56,555 nucleotides of DNA, taken from the NCBI GenBank assembly GCA_900314255.1, contig OMUP01000141.1:1-56555 (forward strand), written 5' to 3'. The notes beneath the pieces were generated by a model. The model did no database searches. It was given only the letters and a program-made list of their open reading frames with translations, and had not been told where the DNA came from. Source of the stretch: an uncultured Lachnospiraceae bacterium (lineage in GTDB: Bacteria; Bacillota; Clostridia; Lachnospirales; Lachnospiraceae). Positions 15,008-25,000 of this stretch are shown piece by piece (positions within the stretch are counted from its first letter, which is position 1; each line of letters starts with the position of its first letter). A program made the translations under genes and the position numbers.

Positions 15008-16402
15008 TTACTTGCTCGCTGCCGCCTTGGCCGCCAGAGCTGCCGTGCCCTGATCTACGAGATCCTGGCCTGCCTGTTCTGCTGTCTCCTGCCCGTAGCA
15101 TACTGCCTCGAGAATCGTGTTCAGAGCCTTGCCGGCTTCCGTGTATCCGTCCGGATACGGCGGGTTGATGTCGGAGCAGTTCTTCGCAACAACCTCATTG
15201 ACAAATGAGTAAGTCTTCTGATCGTTTTCAGAAAGCTGTGCCGATACCTTGTCAGCGATGTCGCTGTTCATCGGAATTCCGCGCTCACCGAGCAGGATGT
15301 TGTTTGCATCCTCGCTGTTGGTCAGCCAGTTGATGAATGCTGCAGCTGCCTTCGGATCCTTGGCGTTTGCCGATACAGAGAAGAACTGGCTCGGCTTCAG
15401 GAAATCCGACTTCTTCGGATCTGCACTCGGCCATGTGGTCATCTGCATATCCTGGCCTTCCTTGGCTGCCTTCGTGACAGCTACATACTGGTTGGACCAG
15501 CAGAATGTGCACCAGGACTGATTTTCCGGATTGTCGCCATATACAAGCGGATCCTGCTCAACCGATCCGACTGTAATCTCTGCGAATACGGTCGGGGAAA
15601 TCATCCAGCCGTCCTTCTCGCCGTCCTCGTAGATCTTGAAGTACTTCGCAAGATTCTCGGCCGTCGCGTCAACCTTTCCGGTGTTGAAAAGAATTGCGCC
15701 GTCCGCGCGGCACCAGTAGCTGAAGATCTCCTGTGCTGTTCCGTACTGGATGTTTGTCTTGTAGCCGGTCGTCTCGTAAATCTTCTTGGATGCCTCGATG
15801 AACTCATCGATGGACATATTGTCCTTGATGGTTACGCCGGCCTTGTCTGTGATTGTCTTGTCATATACAAGAGCCGGTGCGTTGATGCCGGCGCAGACAG
15901 CTACCAGCTTGCCGTCCATCGTGCCCGCATTGATCATGTTCTGATTCCACTTGGACGTATCGATCGTCCCGTCCTTTGTGAACTCAGTCAGATCATACAG
16001 AAGCCCGGTGTTCATGTACTGATTCAAATACTGGTAGTCCATCTGGATGATATCCGGAAGAGCATTGCCGGCCGAATTGGTCGCAAGCTTCTGCCAGTAG
16101 TCATTCCACTCCGAGAACTGTCCCTCGATCTTGACACCCGGATTCTGCTCCTCGTACTTTGTGATCGCGTTGGATGTTCTCTCGTTTCTGGTCTGGTTGC
16201 CCCACCAGGCGAATACCATGCTTGCATCGCCGGATGAGCTCCCGGAAGCCGCTGTTGTCGTCGCGCCTGCAGCAGCTGTTGTCGTGCTTCCTGCCGCACC
16301 TGTTGTTGTAGTGCCTGACGCACTGCTTCCGCAGCCGGCAAGCAGCCCGGCGCTCATGGCAGCTGCCAGTGCTGCAGCTGCACTTCTCTTTAATCTGCTC
16401 AT
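15008..16402 (-). CDS. Sugar ABC transporter solute-binding lipoprotein 2
   Basis: 464 residues. Lipoprotein signal peptide with lipobox LAGC (Cys near residue 23), a Ser/Thr/Gly/Ala linker, then a family 1 binding domain with VFAWWGNQTRNERTSNAI and DIIQMDYQYLNQYMNTGL. It is a tandem paralogue of binding protein 1 and has no permease genes of its own, so the two probably feed the same channel with different ligand preference or expression. Start: the ATG at 16402 has GGAGGGG six bases upstream; the frame continues 273 bases further upstream but that part looks non-coding. Its promoter carries the shared motif. Confidence 0.93.
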   Translation of the reverse strand: MSRLKRSAAAALAAAMSAGLLAGCGSSASGTTTTGAAGSTTTAAAGATTTAASGSSSGDASMVFAWWGNQTRNERTSNAITKYEEQNPGVKIEGQFSEWNDYWQKLATNSAGNALPDIIQMDYQYLNQYMNTGLLYDLTEFTKDGTIDTSKWNQNMINAGTMDGKLVAVCAGINAPALVYDKTITDKAGVTIKDNMSIDEFIEASKKIYETTGYKTNIQYGTAQEIFSYWCRADGAILFNTGKVDATAENLAKYFKIYEDGEKDGWMISPTVFAEITVGSVEQDPLVYGDNPENQSWCTFCWSNQYVAVTKAAKEGQDMQMTTWPSADPKKSDFLKPSQFFSVSANAKDPKAAAAFINWLTNSEDANNILLGERGIPMNSDIADKVSAQLSENDQKTYSFVNEVVAKNCSDINPPYPDGYTEAGKALNTILEAVCYGQETAEQAGQDLVDQGTAALAAKAAASK

Positions 16403-16456
16403 GTTACCCCTCCCCGAGATAGAAAAGCATATTACAATAACTTGAATACTGGATAT

Positions 16457-16522
16457 ATTATATATGTCAGTCTTTCCGGAGAGGTATACAAAAAAATGAC
16501 CTGATTGAACAAATTGCCTACT
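16457..16522 (-). promoter_or_regulatory. Promoter of binding protein 2 with the shared upstream motif
   Basis: On the minus strand a perfect TATAAT (forward 16457-16462) is paired with a poor -35 (ACCTCT), suggesting dependence on an activator. AGTAGGCAATTTG begins at 16522, 60 bases upstream of the -10, and GGTCAT begins 21 bases later, followed by a T-tract, as at the binding protein 1 promoter. Confidence 0.62.
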
Positions 16523-16577
16523 TTTCAGGCAGGCCTGTGTATAATTTTCATACATATTTGACAAATGCCGGAATGTG

Positions 16578-16994
16578 CTATCTTCTTGCGGTGTGGAGGC
16601 TCCCGATGAAATAAAGCACCAGCAGGAGAAAATCAGCACTGATGAGCAGCGAATAACCGGCCCGCATGCTGGCAATCACAAGCAGAATGATGAGTGCCGC
16701 GGAAATCACAGTGGCCAGAAGGCGCCTGTTCGTGAGACCGGCCACTCCCAGCAGCAGATAGATCACGCCGAACACGACGGTAATTGCCGCCAGCATCATG
16801 TCCTGCCCGCCGAATGAACGGATGGCGCTTGTGGTCAGCAGCCGGTCAAGATAGATGTCCATCACCCCGCGGATATCCGCTGCCGCTGCGCTGTGGGATG
16901 AAACGGCTGTGCAGATGCCGGCCGCCAGCAGGCACACCCCCAGAAGCAGGGAGAATATGGATGTCCACCTCAGAAGCAGATTTGTTTTTCGCAT
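16578..16994 (-). CDS. Small four-helix membrane protein, unknown function
   Basis: 138 residues with four predicted membrane segments (about residues 10-30, 65-85, 90-110 and 115-133) and a short external loop after the first. No recognised motif. The ATG at 16994 has GAGGGG eight bases upstream; an in-frame ATG 48 bases earlier has poorer spacing. It is divergent from the uracil-type permease and upstream of binding protein 2 on the same strand. A TATAAT on the minus strand (forward 17074-17079) may be its promoter. Confidence 0.6.
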   Translation of the reverse strand: MRKTNLLLRWTSIFSLLLGVCLLAAGICTAVSSHSAAAADIRGVMDIYLDRLLTTSAIRSFGGQDMMLAAITVVFGVIYLLLGVAGLTNRRLLATVISAALIILLVIASMRAGYSLLISADFLLLVLYFIGSLHTARR

Positions 16995-17087
16995 ACAGGA
17001 ATCCCCTCTTAATTTGGAATACAGCAGCAAGTCGTCTTCCATCCTTACTCACGCTCCGCCGCTGTTGTCCTTTATTATAACCGCCCC

Positions 17088-17129
17088 GTCCGAAAAGAAA
17101 AACCCTTACGGGTCCGGACTTTCTTTTTT
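17088..17129 (+). promoter_or_regulatory. Hairpin with T-run upstream of the permease gene
   Basis: GTCCG (17088-17092) pairs with CGGAC (17115-17119), enclosing ACCC-TTAC-GGGT, followed by TTTCTTTTTT. It could be an attenuator for the downstream permease, but a TATACT (17143-17148) after it may be the real promoter, and no PyrR-type binding loop was recognised. Confidence 0.35.
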
Positions 17130-17197
17130 CGCTTCATTGCTCTATACTTTTACAAGTTTGAGTTGAAAAATCATACGCACAATGAGGAGGGAAACGT

Positions 17198-18595
17198 ATG
17201 AGCAAAGCCAAAGTGCGGATCGGAGAAGAACCGATCTATGACGCGCGGGAGCTGGGGACCGGAAGGATCCTGATTCTCGCTTTTCAGCACCTGTTCGCCA
17301 TGTTCGGAGCCACGGTGCTTGTGCCGGTTCTGACCGGTATCTCCGTGAGTGACACGCTGCTGTTTGCCGGTATCGGAACACTTCTGTTCCATCTGCTCTC
17401 AAAAGGAAAGGTTCCGGCATTTCTCGGATCTTCCTTTGCATTTCTTGCCGGCTATGCCGCCATTGCGCCAAACGGAGAGCCGGAACTGCTGCCATATGCC
17501 TGCTTCGGCGTAGCGTGCTCCGGACTTCTCTACCTGCTGCTGGCGGCGTTGTTCAAGCTTTTTACCGCCAACAAAGTCATGCGCTATTTCCCGCCGATTG
17601 TGACCGGACCGATCATTATTGCCATCGGCCTGAACCTGTCGCAGTCTGCCATCGACAACTGTTCCACCCACTGGTGGATTGCTCTCACCGCCATTGTCAT
17701 CATTGTAGTCTGCAATATCTGGGGCATCGGCATGATCAAGGTCGTTCCCGTAATTCTGGGTGTCATCGGCTCTTACATCGCCGCTGCCATCGCCGGCGTC
17801 ATTGACTTCACGCCGGTCCGTGAGGCCAGCTGGTTCGGCAGTCCCATCGACTACAGCCGCACCGTGTTTTCAATTTTCACCAGCGGTCATGTGAACACGG
17901 GCCTGCTGGTGACATCGGCCATCACCATTGTCCCCATCGCCTTCGCCACGATGATGGAGCATATCGGTGATATCTCCGCCATCTCTTCCACCGTGGGAAA
18001 AAATTTCATCAAGGACCCGGGCCTTCACAGAACTCTTACAGGCGACGGTCTTGCGACGATCATTGCCTCCCTGTTCGGCGCACCGGCCAACACAACCTAC
18101 GGAGAAAACACCGGTGTTCTGACACTCACAAAGGTGTATGATCCGATGATCATCCGCATCACGGCCGTCCTCGCGATCCTGCTGTCCTTCTGCCCGAAAT
18201 TCGCCGCCATCATCGAAGTCATGCCGGCCGCCACGATGGGCGGCATCTCTCTGGTGCTCTACGGTATGATTTCCGCCGTCGGCGTGCGCAACATCGTCGA
18301 GACCCGCGTGGACTTCAGCAAAAGCCGCAATGTCATCATCGCGGCCCTGATTCTCGTACTTTCCATCGGCATCAACTATTCGGCAGCCGGTGCCATCAGC
18401 TTTGTCATCGGCGGCGTGACCATCAGTTTCTCAGGCCTGGCCGTAGGATCTCTTGTCGGCATTATTCTGAATGCAGTTCTGCCTGGCAAAGACTACCGTT
18501 TCGACAACGACGAGCCCAATCCAACCGGCGTTGACTTCGAGGCTGCCCAGGGCGAAACCCTGAGTGAAATCAAAGAAGCAGAAAAACAGGACTAA
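17198..18595 (+). CDS. Uracil/nucleobase permease, NCS2 (UraA-like) family
   Basis: 465 residues with about 12-14 membrane segments. Family signatures are QHLFAMFGATVLVPVLTG near residue 28 and the substrate-site region with MMEHIGDISAISSTVGKNF and GLATIIASLFGAPANTTYGE near 265-305. It most likely imports uracil by proton symport; xanthine or other bases cannot be excluded. A strong GAGGAGGG lies just before the ATG. The two-component genes follow 23 bases after the stop, an unexpected partner. carAB and upp elsewhere in the window are other pyrimidine genes. Confidence 0.9.
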   Translation: MSKAKVRIGEEPIYDARELGTGRILILAFQHLFAMFGATVLVPVLTGISVSDTLLFAGIGTLLFHLLSKGKVPAFLGSSFAFLAGYAAIAPNGEPELLPYACFGVACSGLLYLLLAALFKLFTANKVMRYFPPIVTGPIIIAIGLNLSQSAIDNCSTHWWIALTAIVIIVVCNIWGIGMIKVVPVILGVIGSYIAAAIAGVIDFTPVREASWFGSPIDYSRTVFSIFTSGHVNTGLLVTSAITIVPIAFATMMEHIGDISAISSTVGKNFIKDPGLHRTLTGDGLATIIASLFGAPANTTYGENTGVLTLTKVYDPMIIRITAVLAILLSFCPKFAAIIEVMPAATMGGISLVLYGMISAVGVRNIVETRVDFSKSRNVIIAALILVLSIGINYSAAGAISFVIGGVTISFSGLAVGSLVGIILNAVLPGKDYRFDNDEPNPTGVDFEAAQGETLSEIKEAEKQD

Positions 18596-18618
18596 TCCTT
18601 TGCACAAGTGAGGTGGAC

Positions 18619-20448
18619 ATGAAAGATTCAGGTAAAACCAGCAGACTGCACCGCATGTTTTCAAATCTGCCGCTGCGGAGAAAATTTCTGTCCATCCTCC
18701 TTCTGTATTCTCTGGTGGTCATCCTTCTCTTCTCGTTCTGCTACCGGCTCCTGGCATCGGCCTACGACAAGGTTTCGTACCGTTCCTTTGCCGCCAACCT
18801 GAATTTCACCGGGTCCTCCATTCACGACAAGCTTCAGCAGACCGAAAGTCTTTCCTATACGATTCTCGCCTCTTCTCAGGTGCAGGAAGCCCTGAGTGAA
18901 CTGAACGATGAAGAAGAGCCTACACCGCGCACAATTGCGTCGGTGTACAACACACTGTCGTCATATCTTCTCACGATGTATGAGACAAACCGGGGCTCCA
19001 TATCCTACATTTCCATCCGAAGCGGCAGCAATGAGTACACCACAAGTCCGTACACAAAGAATATTGATCTGTCCATTCTGACCTCGGCGCAGGCGCAGGC
19101 CAGCGCAGCCCGGGGGGCTGTCTGCTGGGTGATGGGCTCCGAAGATTCGGGATATCTGTATCTCGTCCGGGAAATCCGCAGAATCGAAGGAATGTCTCTC
19201 GATGATCTGGGCTGTGTCATCATTGCACTGGACGTGTCTGATCTTCTTGCGGAATCCGACATCATGATCCGGACATTCGGCCAGTACAATACAGCGCTGA
19301 ATTATAACGGCGCTGTCCGTGTCAACCTGTCGGATGAAACAGCTGTGCTGCCGGATGATATCCGGCACATGGAGCCGGGCAGCTATGCGCGGCTTCGCGC
19401 AGGCGGCCACGATTACTTTGCCGCCTGCTCCTATGTTCCCGGGTACAGCGATTTCACCATCTCGGCTTTCATCCCCTACGATGTTATCACCAGCAATCTG
19501 TACCGCACTGTAATCCTGATTTTCGTCGTTATTCTGATCGGTGTGCTGCTTCTGCTGCAGATCACCGACCGGCTGATCGATTCGATACTCGTTCATATCG
19601 ACCGCCTTGTGGACAAGATTCAGGCTTTTTCCCGTCAGAAGCCTGCCCCCTCCGGCATGCCCGACTACAGCTTCCGGCAGGATGAAATCGGCGTTCTGCA
19701 CCGGCAGTTTGACGATATGACGCATCAGATCACGACACTCATCGATCAGAATTACAAAAACGAAATCCTGTACCGGGAAGCGCAGATCCGCTCGCTGGAA
19801 TCCCAGATCAATCCGCATTTCCTGTACAACACGCTCGACACGATCTACTGGAAAGCCCAGCTTTCCGGAAGCGAGGAAATTTCGCTGATGGCGGAATCCC
19901 TGGGCAAGATGCTGCGCGCCACGCTCTCTTCCCACAAGTCCCTGATTCCGCTCAAAGAAGAACTGTCCCTTATTCACTCCTACATCACCATCCAGGAAAT
20001 CCGCTACAACAACCGGCTTGTGTTCACATTTGCCGTGGATGATGAAACAAAAGAGGCACTGATTCCGACGCTTTGTCTTCAGCCTCTCGTGGAAAATGCG
20101 ATAAAATATGGTCTGGAGGAAATGATCGATACCTGTCACATCACCGTGCAGGCGCATCACGAAGGCGATGACCTTGTCTGCCTCGTGAAAAATGACGGTT
20201 CGGCCTTTCAGGAAAATCTGCTTGAGCACCTCCGCCAGAGCCAGAAAAATCTTCCGGAAAATGCGCACGGAAAACACGGATTCGGCATCGGGCTTCTCAA
20301 TATTGAAACCCGTATCCATCTGCTGTTCGGAGATTCCTACGGCCTGCGTCTTTACAATGAGAATGGATTTGCCGTGGCCGAAATCCGGATTCCATTCCAG
20401 ACTTCAACGGGTGACACAAATGAAAATTCCAGAACAGGAGTTGAGTAA
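18619..20448 (+). CDS. YesM-like sensor histidine kinase
   Basis: 609 residues. The first membrane helix is at about 23-45, an extracellular sensor region runs to about 290, the second helix is at about 293-315, and HAMP-like and coiled segments follow. The His_kinase domain has QINPHFLYNTLDTIYWK with the phospho-acceptor His400. The ATPase domain has LQPLVENAIKYGL and the Gly-rich HGFGIGLLNIETR. This is the layout of YesM-type sugar-sensing kinases that work with AraC-type response regulators. Start: the ATG at 18619 has GAGG just upstream; an in-frame GTG is at 18613. The response regulator gene begins right after the stop codon. Confidence 0.92.
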   Translation: MKDSGKTSRLHRMFSNLPLRRKFLSILLLYSLVVILLFSFCYRLLASAYDKVSYRSFAANLNFTGSSIHDKLQQTESLSYTILASSQVQEALSELNDEEEPTPRTIASVYNTLSSYLLTMYETNRGSISYISIRSGSNEYTTSPYTKNIDLSILTSAQAQASAARGAVCWVMGSEDSGYLYLVREIRRIEGMSLDDLGCVIIALDVSDLLAESDIMIRTFGQYNTALNYNGAVRVNLSDETAVLPDDIRHMEPGSYARLRAGGHDYFAACSYVPGYSDFTISAFIPYDVITSNLYRTVILIFVVILIGVLLLLQITDRLIDSILVHIDRLVDKIQAFSRQKPAPSGMPDYSFRQDEIGVLHRQFDDMTHQITTLIDQNYKNEILYREAQIRSLESQINPHFLYNTLDTIYWKAQLSGSEEISLMAESLGKMLRATLSSHKSLIPLKEELSLIHSYITIQEIRYNNRLVFTFAVDDETKEALIPTLCLQPLVENAIKYGLEEMIDTCHITVQAHHEGDDLVCLVKNDGSAFQENLLEHLRQSQKNLPENAHGKHGFGIGLLNIETRIHLLFGDSYGLRLYNENGFAVAEIRIPFQTSTGDTNENSRTGVE

Positions 20449-21963
20449 ATGCAGAAAATCATGATCGTCGACGACGAACCGATTATTCTGGAAGGTATTT
20501 CAAAAATGATTGACTGGGAATCCATCGGTGCCAAGCTTGCCGGCACCTACAGCAACGGTCTGGATGCCATGACTGCCATCACGGACGACCCTCCGGATGT
20601 ATGCATCGCGGACATCCGGATGCCGGGCATGAGCGGGCTGGACCTGATCCGCAACTGCAGCGAGCTTCATCTGGATACGCAGTTCATCATTCTGTCCGGA
20701 TACAGTGAATTTGAATACGCCCAGCAGAGCATGAAATACGGCGTCCGCCACTATCTGCTCAAGCCCTGCAGCAAGGACGACATTGCGGCAGCCACGGCCG
20801 AAGCGCTTCAGGATGCGCGCAAAGCCAAGGAAAAGCACCCGGTCGACAACGATGTTTTCCTGCTTCTGGACACCGCCAGACAGGGTGTTATGGCTTCCAT
20901 CATCAATGAGGCAATGTTCAAGGATCAGCCGATTGATGATCTCATCCGGCAGTACGAGGCGTATTTTGACTTTAAGCACGGCGCCTTCCGGCTGTTCTAT
21001 ATCTACTATCTGCCGCCGGAAAAGCTGAATGCCTTCCTCGCGGAGCTGAAGGAAGAATACACGCGGAGGATGCCGCAGGTCACTCTCTACTCGGTTTACG
21101 TCCGAAACACGTATATGCTCATGTATTCCGACCCGAAAATGGAGAGCGGATACGTGACCAATTTTCTGGAGCGCGTGAAGGGCGATTTCGGGCCGACCAC
21201 GCTGGAGTGGGAAGACTCTCTGATGGAAAACGGCCGTGAACTTCTCACGGTTCTGATCAGCAAGATCCGCCGCTACGGAAGTTTCTACTACATCAACAAT
21301 TTCCAGCCGTTCATGGAGATCAATTACACCGGCATCTCACGACAGCTTGAAAGTCTGTATGAAAAGGCGGAACACGGCAGCGAGGAGGACGCACAAAATC
21401 TGATCACGGCTTTCGGTGCCATTCAGGACCCTGTGCTCTACCGCCAGACGGCCGTGAGTTTCCTGCTGAAAATCACAAACGACACTGCCGAGAGCTATGC
21501 CATGATCGAATGGCTGAAGGGGATTGAAACGGAAAGTTCCGTCTCAGTGCTTCACAGCAAGGTGAGCGGAAAAATCCTTGAGATCCTCGCGGCGCGCCAC
21601 AAAAAGATGGGAGTCGACGAAAGCCTGACGGACCGCATCTGCGATTACGTCAACCGCAACATAGACAATCCGCTTCTCACCCTCAAGTACATCTGTGAAC
21701 AATACCTGTACATGAACGTGGACTATGTATCCCGGAAATTTCACCATGAAATGGGGCAGAAATTCTCCGCCTATCTGACCGATGTGCGGATCAGCCGCGC
21801 ACAGCAGATCATCGGGAGCAACCCGAACGTCCTGATCGCCGACGTTGCCGAAAAAGTCGGCTTTGGAAACAATCCGCAGTACTTCTCGCAGCTGTTCCGC
21901 AAGAAAACCGGAATCACGCCGAGTATGTACACCGAGCAGGTCAAAGCACAGAAAAAGAAATAA
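20449..21963 (+). CDS. YesN-like response regulator with AraC-type DNA-binding domain
   Basis: 504 residues. An N-terminal receiver domain (IMIVDDEPIILEG, acidic pocket; ADIRMPGMSGLDL with phospho-acceptor Asp55; LLKPCSKDD with the conserved Lys) is followed by a long middle region and two C-terminal helix-turn-helix units (about residues 400-500), with SRKFHHEMGQKFSAYLTDVR and VAEKVGFGNNPQYFSQLFRK. It is co-translated with the kinase; AGGAG overlaps the kinase end. It probably activates sugar-transport genes, and the three motif-bearing promoters of the adjacent minus-strand ABC system are the best candidate targets. Confidence 0.93.
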   Translation: MQKIMIVDDEPIILEGISKMIDWESIGAKLAGTYSNGLDAMTAITDDPPDVCIADIRMPGMSGLDLIRNCSELHLDTQFIILSGYSEFEYAQQSMKYGVRHYLLKPCSKDDIAAATAEALQDARKAKEKHPVDNDVFLLLDTARQGVMASIINEAMFKDQPIDDLIRQYEAYFDFKHGAFRLFYIYYLPPEKLNAFLAELKEEYTRRMPQVTLYSVYVRNTYMLMYSDPKMESGYVTNFLERVKGDFGPTTLEWEDSLMENGRELLTVLISKIRRYGSFYYINNFQPFMEINYTGISRQLESLYEKAEHGSEEDAQNLITAFGAIQDPVLYRQTAVSFLLKITNDTAESYAMIEWLKGIETESSVSVLHSKVSGKILEILAARHKKMGVDESLTDRICDYVNRNIDNPLLTLKYICEQYLYMNVDYVSRKFHHEMGQKFSAYLTDVRISRAQQIIGSNPNVLIADVAEKVGFGNNPQYFSQLFRKKTGITPSMYTEQVKAQKKK

Positions 21964-21974
21964 AGGACATGAAA

Positions 21975-22020
21975 ATCCCGCGGAAGGAAACCGTTCCGGT
22001 CTCCCCCCGCGGGATCTATT
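21975..22020. terminator. Bidirectional terminator between the response regulator and carB
   Basis: ATCCCGCGG (21975-21983) pairs with CCGCGGGAT (22007-22015). T-rich sequence follows on the plus strand and TTTT on the minus strand, so it can serve both convergent genes. Confidence 0.75.
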
Positions 22021-22038
22021 TATTTCCTGCTTTTTAAA

Positions 22039-25000
22039 TCACTGTGCTTCGTGTTCCATCTCCGCTCTCTGATCGATCTTTGCGATGTCGATGATGGAAA
22101 GCTCATTGCTGGCAAATGCGTGCTCCAGCGAACTGATCAGAGCGTGTGCCGTGTCAAGGCTCGTCAGGCAGTGAACGCCCGTCTCGATGGCGGTGCGGCG
22201 GATGGTGAAGCCGTCCCGCGCGTGTTCGATTCCGCTCTCCGGGGTATCGATGACAAGATCAATCTTGTGCGTGAGAATCAGATCCAGCAGCGTCGGAGCC
22301 TCCTGGCCGATCTTGTTCACCCGGATGGCATGGACGCCGTGCTCCTGCAGAACCTTGGCCGTGCCGCGGGAAGCGTAGATCTTGTAACCGAGCTTCTCAA
22401 ATCTCTGGGCGATGTCGACGCCGTCTTCCTTGTCTGCATCGCGCAGCGTCATGATAATCTGCTTGTGCTTCGGAAGCCGGATTCCGGCCCCGAGGAAGGC
22501 CTTGTAGAGCGCCTCGTCGAAGTTCTTCGAGATGCCGAGGCACTCACCGGTACTCTTCATCTCCGGTCCGAGGGAAATATCCGCGCCGCGGATCTTTTCG
22601 AACGAGAACACCGGCATCTTGATGGCGTAGTAATCCGCCTTCTTCTGAAGTCCCGGCCGGTATCCGAGTTCGCGGATGGTCTTGCCCATGATGACCTGTG
22701 TGGCCAGCGGAACGATCGGAATGCCCGTCACCTTGCTGATGTACGGAACGGTGCGGCTCGAGCGCGGGTTGACCTCAATGACATAGACCTGATCGTGATA
22801 GTCGATGAACTGGATGTTGATCATGCCCTTCACGTGAAGAGCTCTCGCCAGCTTCTCGGTGTCCTCGACGATCTTCTTTTCAATCTTCTCTCCGAGATCC
22901 TGTGCCGGATATACGGAAATCGAGTCGCCGGAGTGAATGCCGGCCCGCTCGATATGCTCCATGATGCCGGGGATCAGGATATCCTGGCCGTCGCACACTG
23001 CGTCGACCTCGATTTCCTTGCCCATCAGATATTTGTCGACGAGAATCGGGTGATCCTGCTTGTACCGGTTGATGACAGCCATATAGGCGGTTACATCCTC
23101 GTCAGACACGGCGATCTGCATGCCCTGGCCGCCGAGCACGTAGGACGGACGGACAAGAACCGGATAGCCCAGTTCGTTTGCGACTTTGATGGCCTCTTCG
23201 GTCGTGTAGACTGTTGCGCCCTTGGCTCTCGGAATCTGTGTCTGCTGCAGGATTTCATCGAAGAGCTCGCGGTCTTCGGCCGCGTCGACATCCTTCGCCG
23301 ATGTGCCGAGAATCGGAACCCCCATCTTCATCAGATCCTGTGTCAGCTTGATGGCCGTCTGGCCGCCGAACTGAACTACGGCGCCGTCCGGTTTTTCAAT
23401 GTCGACGACAGCCTTCACATCCTCCGCGGTGAGCGGCTCGAAGTACAGGCGGTCCGCGATGTCAAAGTCCGTGGATACTGTCTCCGGGTTGTTGTTGATG
23501 ATGATGGTCTCGTATCCCATCTTTTTGAAGGCCCATGTGCAGTGAACCGAGCAGAAATCAAACTCGATGCCCTGGCCGATGCGGATCGGGCCGGAGCCGA
23601 GCACAAGAATCTTCTTTCTGTCCTTTCCAGACTCGCGGGACTCGTTTTTCTCGTCTTTGTTTCCATAGATCGAGTAGTAGTACGGCGTCGCCGCGGCAAA
23701 TTCCGCCGCGCATGTATCTACGATCTTGAACACCGGATGAATTCCGTATCCCTTGCGCAGTTCGGCAAGCTCAAGCGTGCTGCGCCCGGTCAGATCCGAG
23801 ATCACCTCGTCCGGGAACTCCATGCGCTTGGCCTCGCGCAGAAGTGCCTCGGTCAGAGGCTCATTCTTAAGCCGGTCTTCCATTTCGACCAGATTGCGGA
23901 TCTTGTAGATGAACCACATGTCGATCTTGGTGATCGCGTGGAGCTGAACCGGATCCATATGGCGGCGCAGACACTCGGCGATCTTCCAAATCCGGCGGTC
24001 ATCGACCACTTTCAGATCTTCGAGAATCTCTGTGTCAGATATCTTCGAGAAGTCATAGGACATCAGGCTGTTGACATGCTGCTCGAGGGAACGGATCGCC
24101 TTCATCAGGGCGCCCTCGAAGTTGGAGCAGATGCTCATAACCTCACCGGTCGCCTTCATCTGCGTCGTCAGCGTGCGCTTTGCGGAAATAAACTTGTCAA
24201 ACGGCAGTCTCGGGATCTTGACAACGACATAGTCCAGAGCCGGCTCGAATGAAGCATATGTCTTGCCGGTGATGGCATTCTTTATCTCGTCAAGCGTATA
24301 ACCGAGGGCAATCTTGGCCGCCACCTTGGCAATCGGGTATCCTGTCGCCTTCGAAGCGAGGGCCGAGGAACGGCTCACACGCGGATTTACCTCGATGACG
24401 CAGTATTCAAAACTGTCCGGGTTCAGGGCATACTGCACGTTGCAGCCGCCGGTAATTCCCAGCTCATCGATGATGCGCAGCGCCGAAGAACGCAGCATCT
24501 GATATTCCTTGTCGGAAAGCGTCTGGCTCGGTGCCACGACGATCGAGTCGCCGGTGTGGACGCCGACCGGGTCGATATTTTCCATGTTGCAGACGGTTAT
24601 GCAGTTGCCCGCACTGTCGCGCATCACTTCGTACTCGATTTCCTTCCATCCGGCAATCGAGCGCTCGACCAGAACTTCATGCACGCGGGAGAGGCGGAGG
24701 CCATTTGCCAGAATTTCCTCGAGCTCCTGCACATTGTGGGCAATACCGCCGCCGGAACCGCCGAGCGTGTAGGCAGGGCGTAAAACGACCGGATATCCGA
24801 TCTTTGCGGCGAACTTTTTGCCCGCCTCAACATCGTGAACGACTTCGGAGGCTGCCACCGGCTCGCCGATCTTCTCCATCGTCTCCTTGAACATCAGACG
24901 GTCCTCAGCCTTCTTGATGGTCAGGGACGTCGTGCCGATCAGCCGGCAGTGATGCTTCTCAAGGAAATCAGTCTCCGCGATTTCCATCGCCAGATTCAGT

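Noticed and set aside
17088-17129. PyrR-controlled attenuator of the uracil permease
   Set aside because: A hairpin is present, but the conserved PyrR-binding loop was not found and a promoter-like TATACT lies after it; kept only as a hairpin of unclear role.
18961-20319. Open frame of 452 codons opposite the histidine kinase
   Set aside because: Shadow of a well-supported kinase gene.
22051-24252. Long open frame (733 codons) on the plus strand opposite carB
   Set aside because: It is the antisense shadow of carB; the translation is Arg/Leu/Asp-rich without motifs and carB is certain.
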